DNA of 64,000 bases from Saussurea involucrata (lineage: Eukaryota > Streptophyta > Magnoliopsida > Asterales > Asteraceae), in contig CM066322.1 in assembly GCA_033807775.1 (NCBI GenBank), forward strand, positions 23,900,501 to 23,964,500, written 5' to 3'. This document shows, piece after piece, positions 8,634-19,729 of the stretch. A program made the position numbers and the translations under genes. Under the pieces are notes generated by a model. It saw only the letters and a list, made by a program, of their open reading frames with translations. It made no database searches and was not told the DNA's origin. Positions within the stretch are counted from its first letter, which is position 1, and every line of letters starts with the position of its first letter.

Positions 8634-11182
8634 ATGGGATTGAAGGCGAAAAAGTCGATGATGAAGAAAACAAAAAAGGGTTCTTCCCAGTTGGCGGCGT
8701 CTGTTCGTAAAGACGAAGCTGCTGATTTCTTGGTGAGTTTTAATCACCGTGTTTAATATTTCTAATCAAATTTAGGTTTTATTACTATCTTCAATCCAAT
8801 TCGTAGTATTTCTTAAAAAGTTTAACGAAGCTGTTAGGTCTTTTACTGAACTTATACCACCCGCAACAAGCCTAAGTAGAAATTTGAAAAGCACTCCGTT
8901 TTCAGAAGGTGATGTTTGATTGATTTGTATTTGTTTATATGTGTATGAAATAGCCATTAGAGGGTGGTCCAGCTCGAAAACTGCCAATTGTCGAAAACTC
9001 AGAAAATAAGGCTGCTGTGTTGTATATTGGAAGAATCCCTCATGGATTTTACGAGAATGAAATGGAAGGTAAATTTTTCTTATTTTTATCTGTTGACAGT
9101 TATAACTTTTATGCATATACACACGAATAATCTATAAATATATGGCTGAAGATGTGTTAGGATTACAAACTATGACTTGCTTTAACTTGATTTCTTTATA
9201 CCACTTTTCATGTAGCCTTTTTCAAGCAATTTGGAGAAATCAGGAGGATAAGAATTGCACGGAACAAGAAGGTTAGATTTTTGGGTGTTTCACGTCAAAA
9301 GTGTAGTTTTGAAGTTGTTTCTGGTGCCATGTTTTGAAAAAAAATGATGTGTTGGTTGTTTGTTTTATCCGGTGTATAATCATGTTACAAAATTTTAATG
9401 GCTGCCTCTGATAGATGTAATGTTTTATATTGTATTTGATAAGGAAGGTAAACCAATTGCAATCGATATATATTATAATAATTAGATGCTTAGGACATGA
9501 TAGGGTTTTAGGGTACGATTAGCATGTAGGAGAGTACATGACAGAACGGAACAAAAACTTGTTGTCCCATGTTTGGTCTAACAATTAGACCGAGACCGAA
9601 CAAGACTGAGTGGGACAAAATGTACTTTTTCCCTCCCATAAAAATAGGCGGAACAAAAATCAGGGAGATGGGACAAACTTGGTAAATTACTAAACTACCC
9701 ATGCAAAACCAAGACCATAAAGTCTTGCACAATTCTTTCACCTGCCCACCTCACTCCTGCCGGTCCAGTCCTGTGTTGTGTGATAATCTCTGCATTTCAT
9801 TTATTAACTAGAGCCACGGAAAATGTTATATATCTGAAAATCTGAAACAGCTTGTTATATCAAATGACTTTGATTTAACATAGCCCTTTTGTCTATTCAT
9901 TGCAGACAGGAAAATCCAAGCATTTCGGATTCCTTGAGTTTGCGTCTCCCGAGGTTGAACATAATCCAGCCTACATTTTAACTACGTTTTTTTGTTCATT
10001 ATTGGGAGACTTGAACTTATTTATCAATTTGTGCAGGTGGCAAAGATTGTTGCTGAAACCATGCACAACTATCTCTTGTATGAGCATTTGTTGCAAGTAC
10101 AGCTCATTCCTCCAGAGCGTGTTCATCCCAAGCTGTAAGCATTTGAAATTCTAACATAATGTGCTCAGATTGTTTGTTCGACGTCGTTATTAGGGGGCGT
10201 TTGGTTCATTTCAAGGAATGGGAATGGGAATAGGAATGAAAATGAAAATGAAAATGGGAATAGAGAATGGGAATATGAATGAGCATTACATTGATGTTGT
10301 TTGGTTAAACCAATATAATTAATAAAAAATTATTTTACATAATATTTTTAATACAATTCCAACATAAAAATATAAAAAAAATTCTATTTAACATTGAGAT
10401 ATGAAGGGACTCATGAGAAAAGATGACTTGGCGGGAATAAGATTTCCATTCTCCCCAATTTGGTCAGGAATGGAAATTAATGGGCGTAATGGACCCATTA
10501 TATTATATCAAACCATACAACACTTTTCATAATCATTCCCATTCCTTACCCCTCAATACCCCCAACCAACCACCCCCTTAGTTCATCTGCAATCGGGTAT
10601 GAAACTGATCAATACGTCAGATGAACATTTAAACTAGTTGTTTTATGGACAATGTTTAGAAGATATTTATTTAGCCCCATCCATTGTTGCATCGATATTA
10701 TCATATAAAGGCTTGTTGTTTTACTTGGGAATTTTTCTTTTCTTTTTATTGTAGGTGGAAAGGTGTTAATCGTTATTACAAACCTTTGGACTGGGTTAAT
10801 ATTGAACGTAAACGCCAAAACAAGGTTATAATATATTCCACTCTTTTTCGTCAAGAAAATATCTCTTTCAGCTTCAACTTTATGCTGTATAACATTGCAA
10901 CACTTGGTTAACTTTAATTTGATGGATTCAGGATAGAACATTTGAAGAGCACAGGAAGTTGGTAGATGGAATCTTGAAAAGGGACCAAAAAAGGCGCAAA
11001 AAGATCGAAGCTGCTGGCATTGACTACGAGTGCCCAGAAATCGTAAGAATCTAGTGATACTTGTTTATCAACAGTCTGCCCATTGGTTGGCTTTGAAGTC
11101 CATGACTTATTTTGCTGTATCTGATAATAAACAGGTGGGAAGTAATGAGCCTGCACCAAAGAAGATCAGGTTTGAAGACTAA
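8634..11182 (+). CDS. Single-RRM nucleolar protein, NIFK/Nop15-like (8 exons)
   Basis: I built this gene from splice signals. Coding exons: 8634-8732, 8954-9068, 9216-9271, 9906-9953, 10037-10134, 10755-10824, 10932-11042 and 11135-11182; all introns are GT-AG and the frame stays open for 214 residues. A further intron in the 5' UTR (8554-8621) is likely. The lysine-rich N-terminus (GLKAKKSMMKKTKKG) is followed by an RRM with RNP2 AVLYIGRIP and RNP1 KHFGFLEF. Next come a conserved block HNYLLYEHLLQVQLIPPERVHPKLWKG and a basic tail RDQKRRKKIEAAGIDYECPE. This order matches plant homologues of human NIFK and yeast Nop15, which act in 60S ribosomal subunit assembly in the nucleolus. A MITE sits in intron 5 and another repeat in intron 3, without touching splice sites. 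Confidence 0.85.
9504..9770. mobile_element. Degraded MITE-like repeat in intron 3 of the NIFK-like gene
   Basis: The string TTAGGGTACGATTAGCATGTAGG followed by ACATGACAGAACGGAAC resembles the left end of the element at 19944-20346. It is followed by GGACAAAA-type words on both strands. The ends are too worn to fix a target duplication. Confidence 0.35.
10193..10577. mobile_element. Tourist-like MITE in intron 5 of the NIFK-like gene
   Basis: Left end GGGGGCGTTTGGTTCATTTC, right end reversed GGGGGTGGTTGGTTGGGGG, with TTA on both sides (10190-10192, 10578-10580). The body has purine-rich GGGAATGGGAAT words at the left and the complement ATTCCCATTCC at the right. It is 385 bp long. Confidence 0.7.
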
Positions 11183-12300
11183 GCCCATTTGGAGGGTAGT
11201 GGCTAGCGAAGTATGCATCTTTCGCATTATTCTTCTTTATAAAATCCCTATTTGCTGCATAGACAGTTAGGGTTAACCGTGCAGTGATTTCTTTCCGGCA
11301 GGTGGTGAAATGAAAAGATGCAATCTTTGATCAACTTACCAACAGGAAGCAGAAGGGTTTTTTCTAGGGTGTGTTTCTGCATATGTAGTTTGCTTGGTCA
11401 CTATGGGATTGAATTTTTATGGACTTTGGGGTGTAGCTTATTATAGTAAAGTAGATGGAAATGTAGTCGAAATTTGGTATTTCAATGGTTTATGTTAATT
11501 GTATTCAATGGTTTCTTAGAAGTCTATTTTGAGCTCAGTAGAACAGACTCTAAGAAAGGGTTAAAGGGATTGAATTCCATTTGTATGCATCCAATTTAAG
11601 CAACAATGCCTATCCCCTGCTCTCACTATCATGCCCCCACCCAACACACCGGTACCGTCACAACAGCTACCCACCCCACCCTACACTAACCCAGTCAACC
11701 ACTGACTACCAAGCCACTACTGTCCTCGTCACAACTGCCACCTCCATCCCACCTACCACCAATGCCATTATTGTCGTAGTCACAACTACCCACATCCAAC
11801 CCCTGGTGGGCCGGTGTGGGTGTTCACAGCACGACGTGGGTGGTGGGGCGTCGGATGTCGGGGGCCGGGTGGTGGGGGCACCACCCTACCGACTATTATG
11901 TCACTGTTGTTTTCTTTATGAATTCAGTGCGTCTTATCTTCTACAAGGAAATCAGATACATGAATGTGTGTTTCTTTTGACAACAAATTTCAAAAATGAA
12001 ATACATATGCTATTGAGAAAATTGAAAATCAAAGGAGAGTCCCGATCCCGACTCGCTCAACCTCCAACTAACTCTATCTCCATTTTCCTTCAGATCCTCG
12101 CCACCGCCATTGACGTTCCATTCTTCTTTATGGTCTGAAAATTGTGCTTTGATTCCTGTCCTCAGTTTGAGTTGTAAATATGGGAAATTGTGAGTTTTAA
12201 TTGGTAGGAATCGGAAGAGAGGTTTAAGGATTGTTAGTGGTTATGTAATTGGGATCCTGAATGGAATCGGATGGGAGGGAGAATGGGATTTGAAACCTTA
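11183..12300. other. 3' UTR of the NIFK-like gene and repeat-like DNA
   Basis: To about 11520 this is probably 3' UTR and flank. From about 11560 to 12295 a block with GGGATTGAATTCCAT at the left and GAATGGAATCGG...GGGATTTGAAACC at the right encloses a C-rich stretch. It looks like an old transposon insertion, but I could not define its ends. The 185-codon frame inside is low-complexity and is not called a gene. Confidence 0.4.
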
Positions 12301-12304
12301 ACGT

Positions 12305-12755
12305 TGTGTTCTCGAAACTCATTCTACGAAGGAAAGGAAAAGAAATGGAGGGAAAGGGTAGGAAAGTAAAAAAAAGCTCGTGTTCTTGAAACTCTTTTAG
12401 GACAGAAAGAAAAGGAAACGGAAGAAAAATAATGATAAGTTTCTTTCCAAAAAAAGGAAAGGAAAGAAATTAAATTTTTTTAAAAAATTACTAATATTAT
12501 TAAAATGACAAAACTACCTGATCTTTAATTATAAAAGATATAAATTTTAAGGGTATATTAGTAAAAATGACGTATTTTCTTTCTTTTCTCTCATGTTCAA
12601 GAACACGAAAAAATAATTTATTTCCTTCGCTTTCCTTCTTTTTCTTTCCCTTTCGATAACACAAATGAAAAAATTATTTTCCTTTCCTTTCTTTTACCTT
12701 CCTATCTTTTCCATCCATCCGTTTTTTTTCTTTTATTTTCTCTCTAGATTAGAGA
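12305..12755. mobile_element. Possible MITE with AG-rich and CT-rich arms
   Basis: GTGTTCTCGAAACTC at the left and, reversed, GTGTTCTCTAATCT at the right, plus an inner inverted pair (CGTGTTCTTGAAACTC near 12380 and its complement near 12593). The arms are purine-rich and pyrimidine-rich respectively. Its right half is also present at 17997-18190. No clear target duplication is visible. Confidence 0.4.
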
Positions 12756-12985
12756 ACACATCAAAAAATGTTTAGAAGGAAATGTGGATTAGACCAGGGT
12801 TTAATTACTAACGATTGTGGCATAATTTCAACTGCAATCCTTTTGGTTTAGTTTTTAACGCTATAAGCCCCTCATTAGTGGATTCATGGCGTCTTCTCTC
12901 CTCTAAATTCCAAGTTTTCAATCTTGACCAAAACGATACTAGAATAATCCAAAATGGATGTTACCTATTTTGTTTGATCAACTAA

Positions 12986-13275
12986 GGGACCGTTTACAAA
13001 ACGCTTACTCGGGTAAGCGCTTACCAATTCACATTACCTACCGGATTAACATGACAAGAACCAAAAATCTTTACCCGGTAAGAGCGAATACAAGAACCGA
13101 CAATCTTACCCGGTAAGTGTGGACGATGACTCTTACCTTACCACGTTTAGCGTTTATCGGGTGAATTGTTGCATACAAAACCGATTTGGTGGACGAAAAT
13201 CTTACCCGGTAAAAAACGATATTGTAAAATTTACTGGTAACCGCTTACCCGGGTAGGCATTTGGTAAACGGCCCC
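12986..13275. mobile_element. CCGTTTAC-family MITE, unit 1
   Basis: Ends GGGACCGTTTACAAAACGC and, reversed, GGGGCCGTTTACCAAATGCC, with TAA on both sides (12983-12985, 13276-13278). The interior repeats the near-palindrome TTACCCGGTAAG several times. The 3-bp TAA/TTA duplication suggests a Harbinger/Tourist-like family. Confidence 0.75.
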
Positions 13276-13333
13276 TAACTGTTCTTGGAACAATCACTTA
13301 CCAGGTGCCAAAATTTTCTTTTGATTAATAATT

Positions 13334-13339
13334 AAAAAA
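13334..13339 (-). terminator. Pol III terminator of the tRNA gene
   Basis: A run of six T on the minus strand (AAAAAA on plus), five bases after the acceptor stem of the tRNA-Arg gene. Confidence 0.7.
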
Positions 13340-13344
13340 CGCAC

Positions 13345-13417
13345 GACCACAGTGGGAGTCGAACCCACGACCTTTTGATCCGAAGTCAAACGCGCTAATC
13401 CACTGCGCTATGCGGTC
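13345..13417 (-). tRNA. tRNA-Arg (anticodon TCG)
   Basis: The minus strand folds into a complete cloverleaf: acceptor stem GACCGCA paired with TGTGGTC (one G-T pair), D stem GCGC/GCGC, anticodon arm TTTGA-CTTCGGA-TCAAA, variable AGGTC, and T arm GTGGG-TTCGACT-CCCAC. The loop CTTCGGA puts TCG at positions 34-36, reading CGA arginine codons, with the invariant U33. It has no intron. It lies between two MITEs inside a duplicated segment; the duplicate at 18770-18842 is decayed. Confidence 0.93.
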
Positions 13418-13545
13418 AATTGTTGATTCATTTGTGTTGTGTATGTATACATATATAGATTTTCTACACTTCCCCCTCCAAAAATTAAGATCTTTTAAAT
13501 TACACGTCCCTGCGGTCTGCTCAGAATTTGGATTAGATTCTCTTA

Positions 13546-13853
13546 TGTGCCGTTTACAAAACTCTTACCCGGGTAAGTTTTTACCAAGTCATATTAGCTT
13601 GCCGGATGAATATGGCAAAGACCAAGAATCTTATCCGGTAAAAGCGGAAGCAAGGACCAAGAGTCGAAATTAAAGACCGAGAGTCTTACCCGAAAAGTGA
13701 GTGCGACGACTCTTACCACGGTTAGCGTTTAACGGCTAAATTGTAGCATACAATGCCATTTTGGTGGACTAAAATCTTACCCGAAAAATAGGTGATAGTG
13801 TTGAATTTTACCGGTAAACACTTACCCGGGTAAGTGATTAGGTAAACAGCACC
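13546..13853. mobile_element. CCGTTTAC-family MITE, unit 2
   Basis: Ends TGTGCCGTTTACAAAAC and, reversed, GGTGCTGTTTACCTAATC, with TTA on both sides (13543-13545, 13854-13856). Interior TTACCCGGGTAAG words match units 1 and 3. Confidence 0.72.
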
Positions 13854-14016
13854 TTAGTTCTTACAATGTTTTTGTTTCATCTATATATATATATTTCATG
13901 ATATGAATATTTTTATATGTGTTTATGAAATAAAATACAATTAAAAAGTTTTAAACTGTGAACCAAATACATATGAAATAAATATATGTTAATCAATAAA
14001 TTAAATTTTAGACTTA

Positions 14017-14278
14017 GGGGCCGTTTACGAAATGGTTACCTGGATAAGTGCTTACCAAGTCACATTAGTTTACCGGATGAATATGGCAAGGACCATAAAT
14101 CTTACCCGGTAAGAGCGGAAACAAGGACCGAGAGTCTTACCCGGTAAGTTAGTGCGACGACTCTTACCACGGTTAGCGCTTACCGGCTAAATTGTTGCAC
14201 ATGATCCATTTTGATGGACTAAAATCTTACCCGTGAAGTAAGTGATAGTGTTGAAATTTTACAGGTAAGCACTTACCA
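14017..14278. mobile_element. CCGTTTAC-family MITE, unit 3, right end missing
   Basis: Starts GGGGCCGTTTACGAAATGG after TTA (14014-14016) and runs to about 14278, where the sequence departs from its complete counterpart at 19442-19729. The last tens of bases, including the right inverted repeat, are absent. Confidence 0.7.
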
Positions 14279-15441
14279 ATGTGGTATCAAGTTCCTCTTA
14301 CAAGGCAACATTTGTTCCCCCCACCCCCAACCAATGTGGGATCTTACATACAACATAACTAACAGAAAAATATATGTTTTAATGAAATCAAATAAATAAG
14401 TAAAAAGTAAAAAAAATAGGATCAAACTGTAAAAATTAGTATACACAAGGACCAAATATGTAATTTTCCCATTCACTTTTTAGATAAATTAACAGCTAAT
14501 TTTAACAAGGTTGGATGGAGGGATGAAAATGAATACAAAATAGAAACCACAGGGATGAAAAAGTAGTTTTTAAATACTAGGGACGAAAATCATTATAAAT
14601 ATTGAACCACGGAACGAAAATCGTAGTTTACTCTAAAATGAAAGTTGCATGGCAATTGGCATTACATTCAAATGGTACGGAACGGGAAAGTGCGCTAAAA
14701 ATATCCACACATGTCTTGTACAAGACCTTGCAAGATGACATGTTATGCCATGTGGCTTGCAAGGTCTTGCAAGTGTAACAACTCCTTTCACAATTAGAAA
14801 GGTCTTTAACAAACAAATATATATTAAACAAATTCAATTTTGGTTTATTTAATTTATTTATTTGATTGTTTAAACATTAATTATTAATATGTTTATTAAG
14901 TTTAATTCATTTATTAGTTTATTTGAACATTAACTTTTATTATATTTATTAAAATTTATTACCCACGTTTTATTTTAAAAAAACTACATTTTTATGCAAT
15001 GTTTTTTATTTAAACTACTAAAATAAAAGTATATTAATATAAAAAATTACGAAAGTAAAAATACTAACAAATAAACGTACGCAAACATAAAAAATGTAAT
15101 GTTTGTTGTGTAATATTTGTATTTTAATAAACATTGCATGCTTTCAATATATCTATGTATTTTATTTGTTAATTAAATTATATTTACACAAAATATAGTA
15201 AAAGAAAACCCAAGTAAAATTTTAGTTATCTATATTTTATAATTAATTTATTAGTTGTATTATACTTATCTATATTATTTATATTGTAATTTATTATTTT
15301 AGAAATGAGTTTGATCCTGCATGGATATGAAAGGTGTTATTGCAAAACTGATGTGACATTTTAAAAATGACTTTTGTATTGCAGGAGTGCGGATTGTCCA
15401 TCTGTCTACGGTAATCAAGAAATCAATGGATAAAAATAAAA
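14279..15441. other. AT-rich intergenic DNA
   Basis: No gene recognised. 14279-14350 contains a C-rich string ending in CCAATGTGGGATC. 14690-14790 has short inverted words around TGCAAGGTCTTGCAAG. 14800-15300 is very AT-rich. Confidence 0.4.
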
Positions 15442-16772
15442 GGGAATTTAATTAAAATACCCAAAGTTTGACTTTGACTTACCAAAATACCCATTTCTCT
15501 CTCGAATTTGCCAAAATACCCATTTTTTTCTCAAAGGAGGTCCGCGATCGCGGACAGGGACCAATTTTGAAAAATTTGATCCCGCGATCGCGAAGAAAAG
15601 TCCCGCGATCATGTGATTTTGATTGTTTTGATTTGCAATTTACACTTTCAACCCCTATACTTATTTACTTATTTTACTTTATACATTTTACTTTCATAAT
15701 TTTAATTTTACATTTAATACATACAATCGTTTATTAACTAAAATAGGTTAAAAAAATACGTTTTAATTTTAACAAGTTACACCATTATAATCGTCCCTTC
15801 GATACGTTCGAAATGAGCCCAATATTGAATATTTTTGGATTTATTTATTTTATTATATATCATATATATTACATAAAAATATTTTTAATATTTACAATTC
15901 ATACCCTTATAGTTAATTATTTAATTTATGGTACATCTCTTATTTTTTTCAATTTTGTTTTACACTCCTATCGCATTAACATAATAATCATATATTATCT
16001 AATTCATTAAATCGTTTTAAATTATTATTATTTGTATGTGTTTATAGATATCGTGAATAGCAATAGGACAAAGTTTCACGAGAAGAATATGAAATGGGGT
16101 TTTGACAAGTTGGTATCACTGGACTCATTTAAAAATTGTGAAAATTGGTATTTGGCGAATGATGATTCATGTGTGTTTGGAGCTGAAGTATTTGCAGTTA
16201 CAAAGTATGCACAAAAGGATCGATGTGTATCCATCACAAAGCCTCCGCCAATTTTTAATACTTACACTTGAACCATCGATAATAAAATAAATAAAACGTA
16301 TTTTAACTATAAGAGTACCATAAATTAAATAATTAACTATAAGAATATGAATTTTAAATATAAAAAATATTTTTATGTAGTATATATGATATATATTAAA
16401 ATAAACAAATCCAAAAATATTCAATATTGGGCTCATTTCGAACGTATCGAAGAAACGATTATAATGGTGTAACTTGTTAAAATTAAAACGTATTTTAGTT
16501 AACAAACAATTATATGTGTTAAATGTAAAATTAAAATTATGAAAGTAAAAGGTATAAAGTAAAGTAAGTAAATAAGTATAGGGGTTGAAAGTGTAACATT
16601 CAATTGAAAATCACAAATTTGTGTGGATCTCGGGACTTTTCTTCGCGATCGCGGGATCAAATTTTTCAAAATTGGTCCTTGTCCGTGATCGCGGACCCCT
16701 TTCGCGAAAAAATGGGTATTTTGGCAAATTCGAGAGAGAAATGGGTATTTTGGTAAGTCAAAGTTAAACTTT
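15442..16772 (+). mobile_element. Foldback element 1 with captured MATH-domain exon
   Basis: Two inverted arms of roughly 500 bp surround a loop at about 15930-16310. The left arm starts GGGAATTTAATTAAAATACCC, then AAAGTTTGACTTTGACTTACC, then a GC-rich block with CCGCGATCGCGG, then an AT-rich block. The right arm repeats all this inverted and ends at AAACTTTGGG 16772, directly against element 2. The loop carries a plus-strand piece of a MATH-domain gene. The long inverted arms and captured exon suggest a foldback or Mutator-like non-autonomous element; no clean target duplication is visible. Confidence 0.72.
16032..16271 (+). pseudogene. Captured MATH-domain exon, copy 1
   Basis: The frame reads YVFIDIVNSNRTKFHEKN, then MKWGFDKLVSLDSFKN, then DDSCVFGAEVFAV and SITKPP. 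This is the second half of a plant MATH (TRAF-like) domain: the words WGFD, GYL(V)..D.CVFGAEVFV and LS..K are family hallmarks. A TTTATAG splice-acceptor-like string lies just before ATATCG, so what was captured is one exon with a bit of intron. At the end a TGA replaces the tryptophan codon kept in copy 2 (TYTWTIDN), where a following MATH domain would begin. It lacks a start of its own and is not a working gene. Confidence 0.72.
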
Positions 16773-17996
16773 GGGAATTTAATTAAAATACCCAAAGTTT
16801 GACTTTGACTTACCAAAATACTCATTTTCTCTTTGATTTTGCTAAAATACCCATTTTTCCGCGATTAGGTCCGCGATCGCGGACCAGAGTTCATTTTGAA
16901 AATTTTGTATCCCGCGATCGAGGGAGTGTCCTGAATCAATTTGGTGAGTTTTGATTTGATATTTACACTTTCAACCCCTATACTTATTTAATTACTTTAC
17001 TTTATACCTTTTACTTTCATAATTTTAATTTTATATTTAACACATATAATCGTTTATTAACTAAAATACGTTAAAAAATTCGTTTTAATTTTAACAAGTT
17101 ACACCATTATAATCGTCTCTTCGATACGTTCGAAATGAGCCAAATATTGAATATTTTTGGATTTATTTATTTTAATATATATCATATATATTACATAAAA
17201 ATATTTTTTATATTTAAAATTCATATTCTTATAATTAATTATTTAATTTATGGTACTCTTATAGTTAAAATACGTTTTATTTATTTTATTATCGATGGTC
17301 CAAGTGTAAGTATTAAATATTGGCGGAGGCTTTGTGATGGACAAATATCTATCCTTTTGTGCATACTCTGTAACTGCAAATACTTCAGCTCCAAACACAC
17401 ATGAATCATCATTCGCCAAATACCCATTTTTACAATTCTTAAATGAGTCAAGTGATACCAACTTGTCAAAACCCCATTTCATATTCTTCTCGTGAAACCT
17501 TGTCCTATTGCCATTCACGATATCTATAAACACATACAAATAATAATAATTTAAAACGATTTAATGAATTAGTTAATATATGATTATTATGTTAATGCGA
17601 TAGGAGTGTAAAGCAAAATTGACAAAAATAAGAGATGTACCATAAATTAAATAATTAACTATAAGGGTATGAATTGTAAATATTAAAAATATTTTTATGT
17701 AGTATATATGATATATAATAAAAAAAAAATCCAAAAATATTCAATATTGGGCTCATTTCGAATGTATCGAAAAGACGATTATAATGGTGTAACTTGTTAA
17801 AATTAAAACGTATTTTAGTTAATAAATGATTATATGTGTTAAATGTAAAATTAAAATCATGAAAGTAAAAGTTATAAAGTAAAGTAAGTAAATAAGTATA
17901 GGGATTGAAAGTGTAAATATAAAATCAAAACAATTAAAATCACATGTGTCGCGGGACTTTTCTTCGCGATCGCAGGATGAATATTTTCAAAAATGT
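16773..17996 (-). mobile_element. Foldback element 2, right end replaced by the segmental duplication
   Basis: Begins with the same GGGAATTTAATTAAAATACCC terminus immediately after element 1, in the opposite internal orientation (its MATH exon is on the minus strand). Its right arm stops inside the GC-rich block near 17996, after GAATATTTTCAAAAATG, where copy 2 of the tRNA-bearing segment begins. Element 3 (34140-34200) shows how the arm should continue. Confidence 0.7.
17243..17539 (-). pseudogene. Captured MATH-domain exon, copy 2
   Basis: Minus-strand frame with the same MATH half-domain as copy 1 (FHEKNMKWGFDKLVSL, then DDSCVFGAEVFAVTEY). It keeps the tryptophan in TYTWTIDN, the likely start of a second MATH domain, so the source gene probably had two MATH domains in tandem. 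The best preserved of the three copies, but it still has only one exon. Confidence 0.7.
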
Positions 17997-18410
17997 CGTA
18001 TTTTCTTTCTTTTCTCTCATGTTCAAGAACACGAAAAAATAATTTATTTCCTTCGCTTTCTTTTTTTTTCTTTCCCTTTCGATAACACAAATAAAAAAAT
18101 TATTTTTCTTTCCTTTCTTTTACCTTCCTATCTTTTCCATCCACCGGTCATTTTTCTTTTATTTTCTCTCCGGATTAGAGAACACATCAAAAATTGTTTA
18201 GAAGGAAATGTGGATTAGACCAGGGTTTAATTACTAACGATTGTGGCATAATTTCAACTGCAATCCTTTTGGTTTAGTTTTTAACGCTATAAGCCCTTCA
18301 TTAGTGGATTAATGGCGTCTTCTCTCCTCTAAATTCCAAGTTTTCAATCTTGACCAAACGATACTAGAATAATCCAAAATGAATGTTATCTATTTTGTTT
18401 GATCAACTAA

Positions 18411-18700
18411 GGGACCGTTTACAAAACGCTTACTCGGGTAAGCGCTTACCAAATCACATTACCTACCGGATTAACATGACAAGGACAAAAAATCTTTACC
18501 CGGTAAGAGCGAATGCAAGAACCGACAGTCTTACCCGGTAAGTGTGGACGATGACTCTTACCTTACCACGGTTAGCGCTTATCGGGTGAATTGTTGCATA
18601 CAAAACCGATTTGGTGGACGAAAATCTTACCCGGTAAAAAGCGATATTGTTAAATTTACTGGTAACCGCTTACCCGGGTAGGCGTTTGGTAAACGGCCCC
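18411..18700. mobile_element. CCGTTTAC-family MITE, unit 1 of copy 2
   Basis: Same ends, same length (290 bp) and same TAA flanks (18408-18410, 18701-18703) as 12986-13275, with a few substitutions. Confidence 0.75.
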
Positions 18701-18769
18701 TAACTGTTCTTGGAACAATCACTTACCAGGTGCCAAAATTTTCTTTTGATTAATAATTAAAAATCGCAC

Positions 18770-18842
18770 GACCACAGTGGGAGTCGAACCCACGACGTTT
18801 TGATCCGATGTCAAACGCGATAATCCACTGCGCTATGGGGTC
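18770..18842 (-). pseudogene. tRNA-Arg pseudogene
   Basis: Duplicate of the tRNA at 13345-13417 with damaging changes. The anticodon loop reads CATCGGA, so the invariant U33 is A. The acceptor stem has a C-T mismatch (GACCCCA with TGTGGTC). The D stem has lost a pair (GCGC with TCGC). The T arm is intact. It is unlikely to yield a functional tRNA. Confidence 0.85.
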
Positions 18843-18970
18843 AATTTTTGATCCTTTTGTGTTATGTATGTATACATATATAGATTTTCTACACTTCCCC
18901 CTCCAAAAATTAAGATCTTTTAAATTACACGTCCCTGCGGTCTGCTCAGAATTTGGATTAGATTCTCTTA

Positions 18971-19278
18971 TGTGCCGTTTACAAAACATTTACCCGGGTA
19001 AGTTTTTACCAAGTCATATTAGCTTACCGGATGAATATGGCAAAGACCAAGAATCTTATCCGGTAAAAGCGGAAGCAAGGACCAAGAGTCGAAATTAAAG
19101 ACCGAGAGTCTTACCCGAAAAGTGAGTGCGACGACTCTTACCACGGTTAGCGTTTAACGGCTAAATTGTAGCATACAATGCCATTTTGGTGGACTAAAAT
19201 CTTACCCGAAAAGTAGGTGATAGTGTTGAATTTTACCGGTAAACACTTACCCGGGTAAGTGATTAGGTAAACAGCACC
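18971..19278. mobile_element. CCGTTTAC-family MITE, unit 2 of copy 2
   Basis: 308 bp between TTA repeats (18968-18970, 19279-19281), the counterpart of 13546-13853. Confidence 0.72.
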
Positions 19279-19441
19279 TTAGTTCTTACAATGTTTTTGT
19301 TTCATCTATATATATATATTTCATGATATGAATATTTTTATATGTGTTTATGAAATAAAATACAATTAAAAAGTTTTAAATTGTGAACCAAATACATATG
19401 AAATAAATACATGTTAATCAATAAATTAAATTTTAGACTTA

Positions 19442-19729
19442 GGGGCCGTTTACGAAACGCTTACCCGGGTAAGTGCTTACTAAGTCACATTAGTTTACCG
19501 GATGAATATGGCAAGGACCATAAATCTTACCCGGTAAGAGCGGAAATAAGGACCGAGAGTCTTACCCGGTAAGTTAGTGCGACGACTCTTACCACGGTTA
19601 ACGCTTACCGGCTAAATTGTTGCACATGATCCATTTTGATGAACTAAAATCTTACCCGGGAAGTAAGTGATAGTGTTGAAATTTTACAGGTAAGCACTTA
19701 TCCGAGTAAGTGATTAGGTAAACGGCCCC
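19442..19729. mobile_element. CCGTTTAC-family MITE, unit 3 of copy 2 (complete)
   Basis: Ends GGGGCCGTTTACGAAACGC and, reversed, GGGGCCGTTTACCTAATC, with TTA at 19439-19441 and 19730-19732. It shows the full form of the truncated unit at 14017. Confidence 0.78.

Larger units (their letters stand above)
12571..14278. repeat. Segmental duplication, copy 1 (tRNA gene plus three MITEs)
   Basis: This segment matches 17997-19732 nearly base for base, with scattered substitutions. It holds three CCGTTTAC-family MITEs and the tRNA-Arg gene between the first two. It stops inside the third MITE at about 14278, where unrelated sequence begins; the other copy keeps that MITE whole. The left border of the similarity lies in the middle of the AG/CT-rich repeat. 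Confidence 0.85.

Noticed and set aside
11581..12138. 185-codon frame as a protein-coding gene
   Set aside because: Low-complexity Thr/Pro/His-rich translation with a C-rich source, no family motif, and it lies in a block that looks like an old transposon insertion.
15813..17404. Hydrophobic Ile/Tyr/Phe-rich frames in the foldback arms as membrane proteins
   Set aside because: They are translations of AT-rich inverted arms; the same frames appear in every arm because the DNA is repeated, not because a protein is conserved.
12986..19729. CRISPR-like regular repeats from the TTACCCGGTAA words
   Set aside because: Spacing is irregular, units sit within MITEs with inverted ends and TAA/TTA duplications, and the context is a plant nuclear genome.
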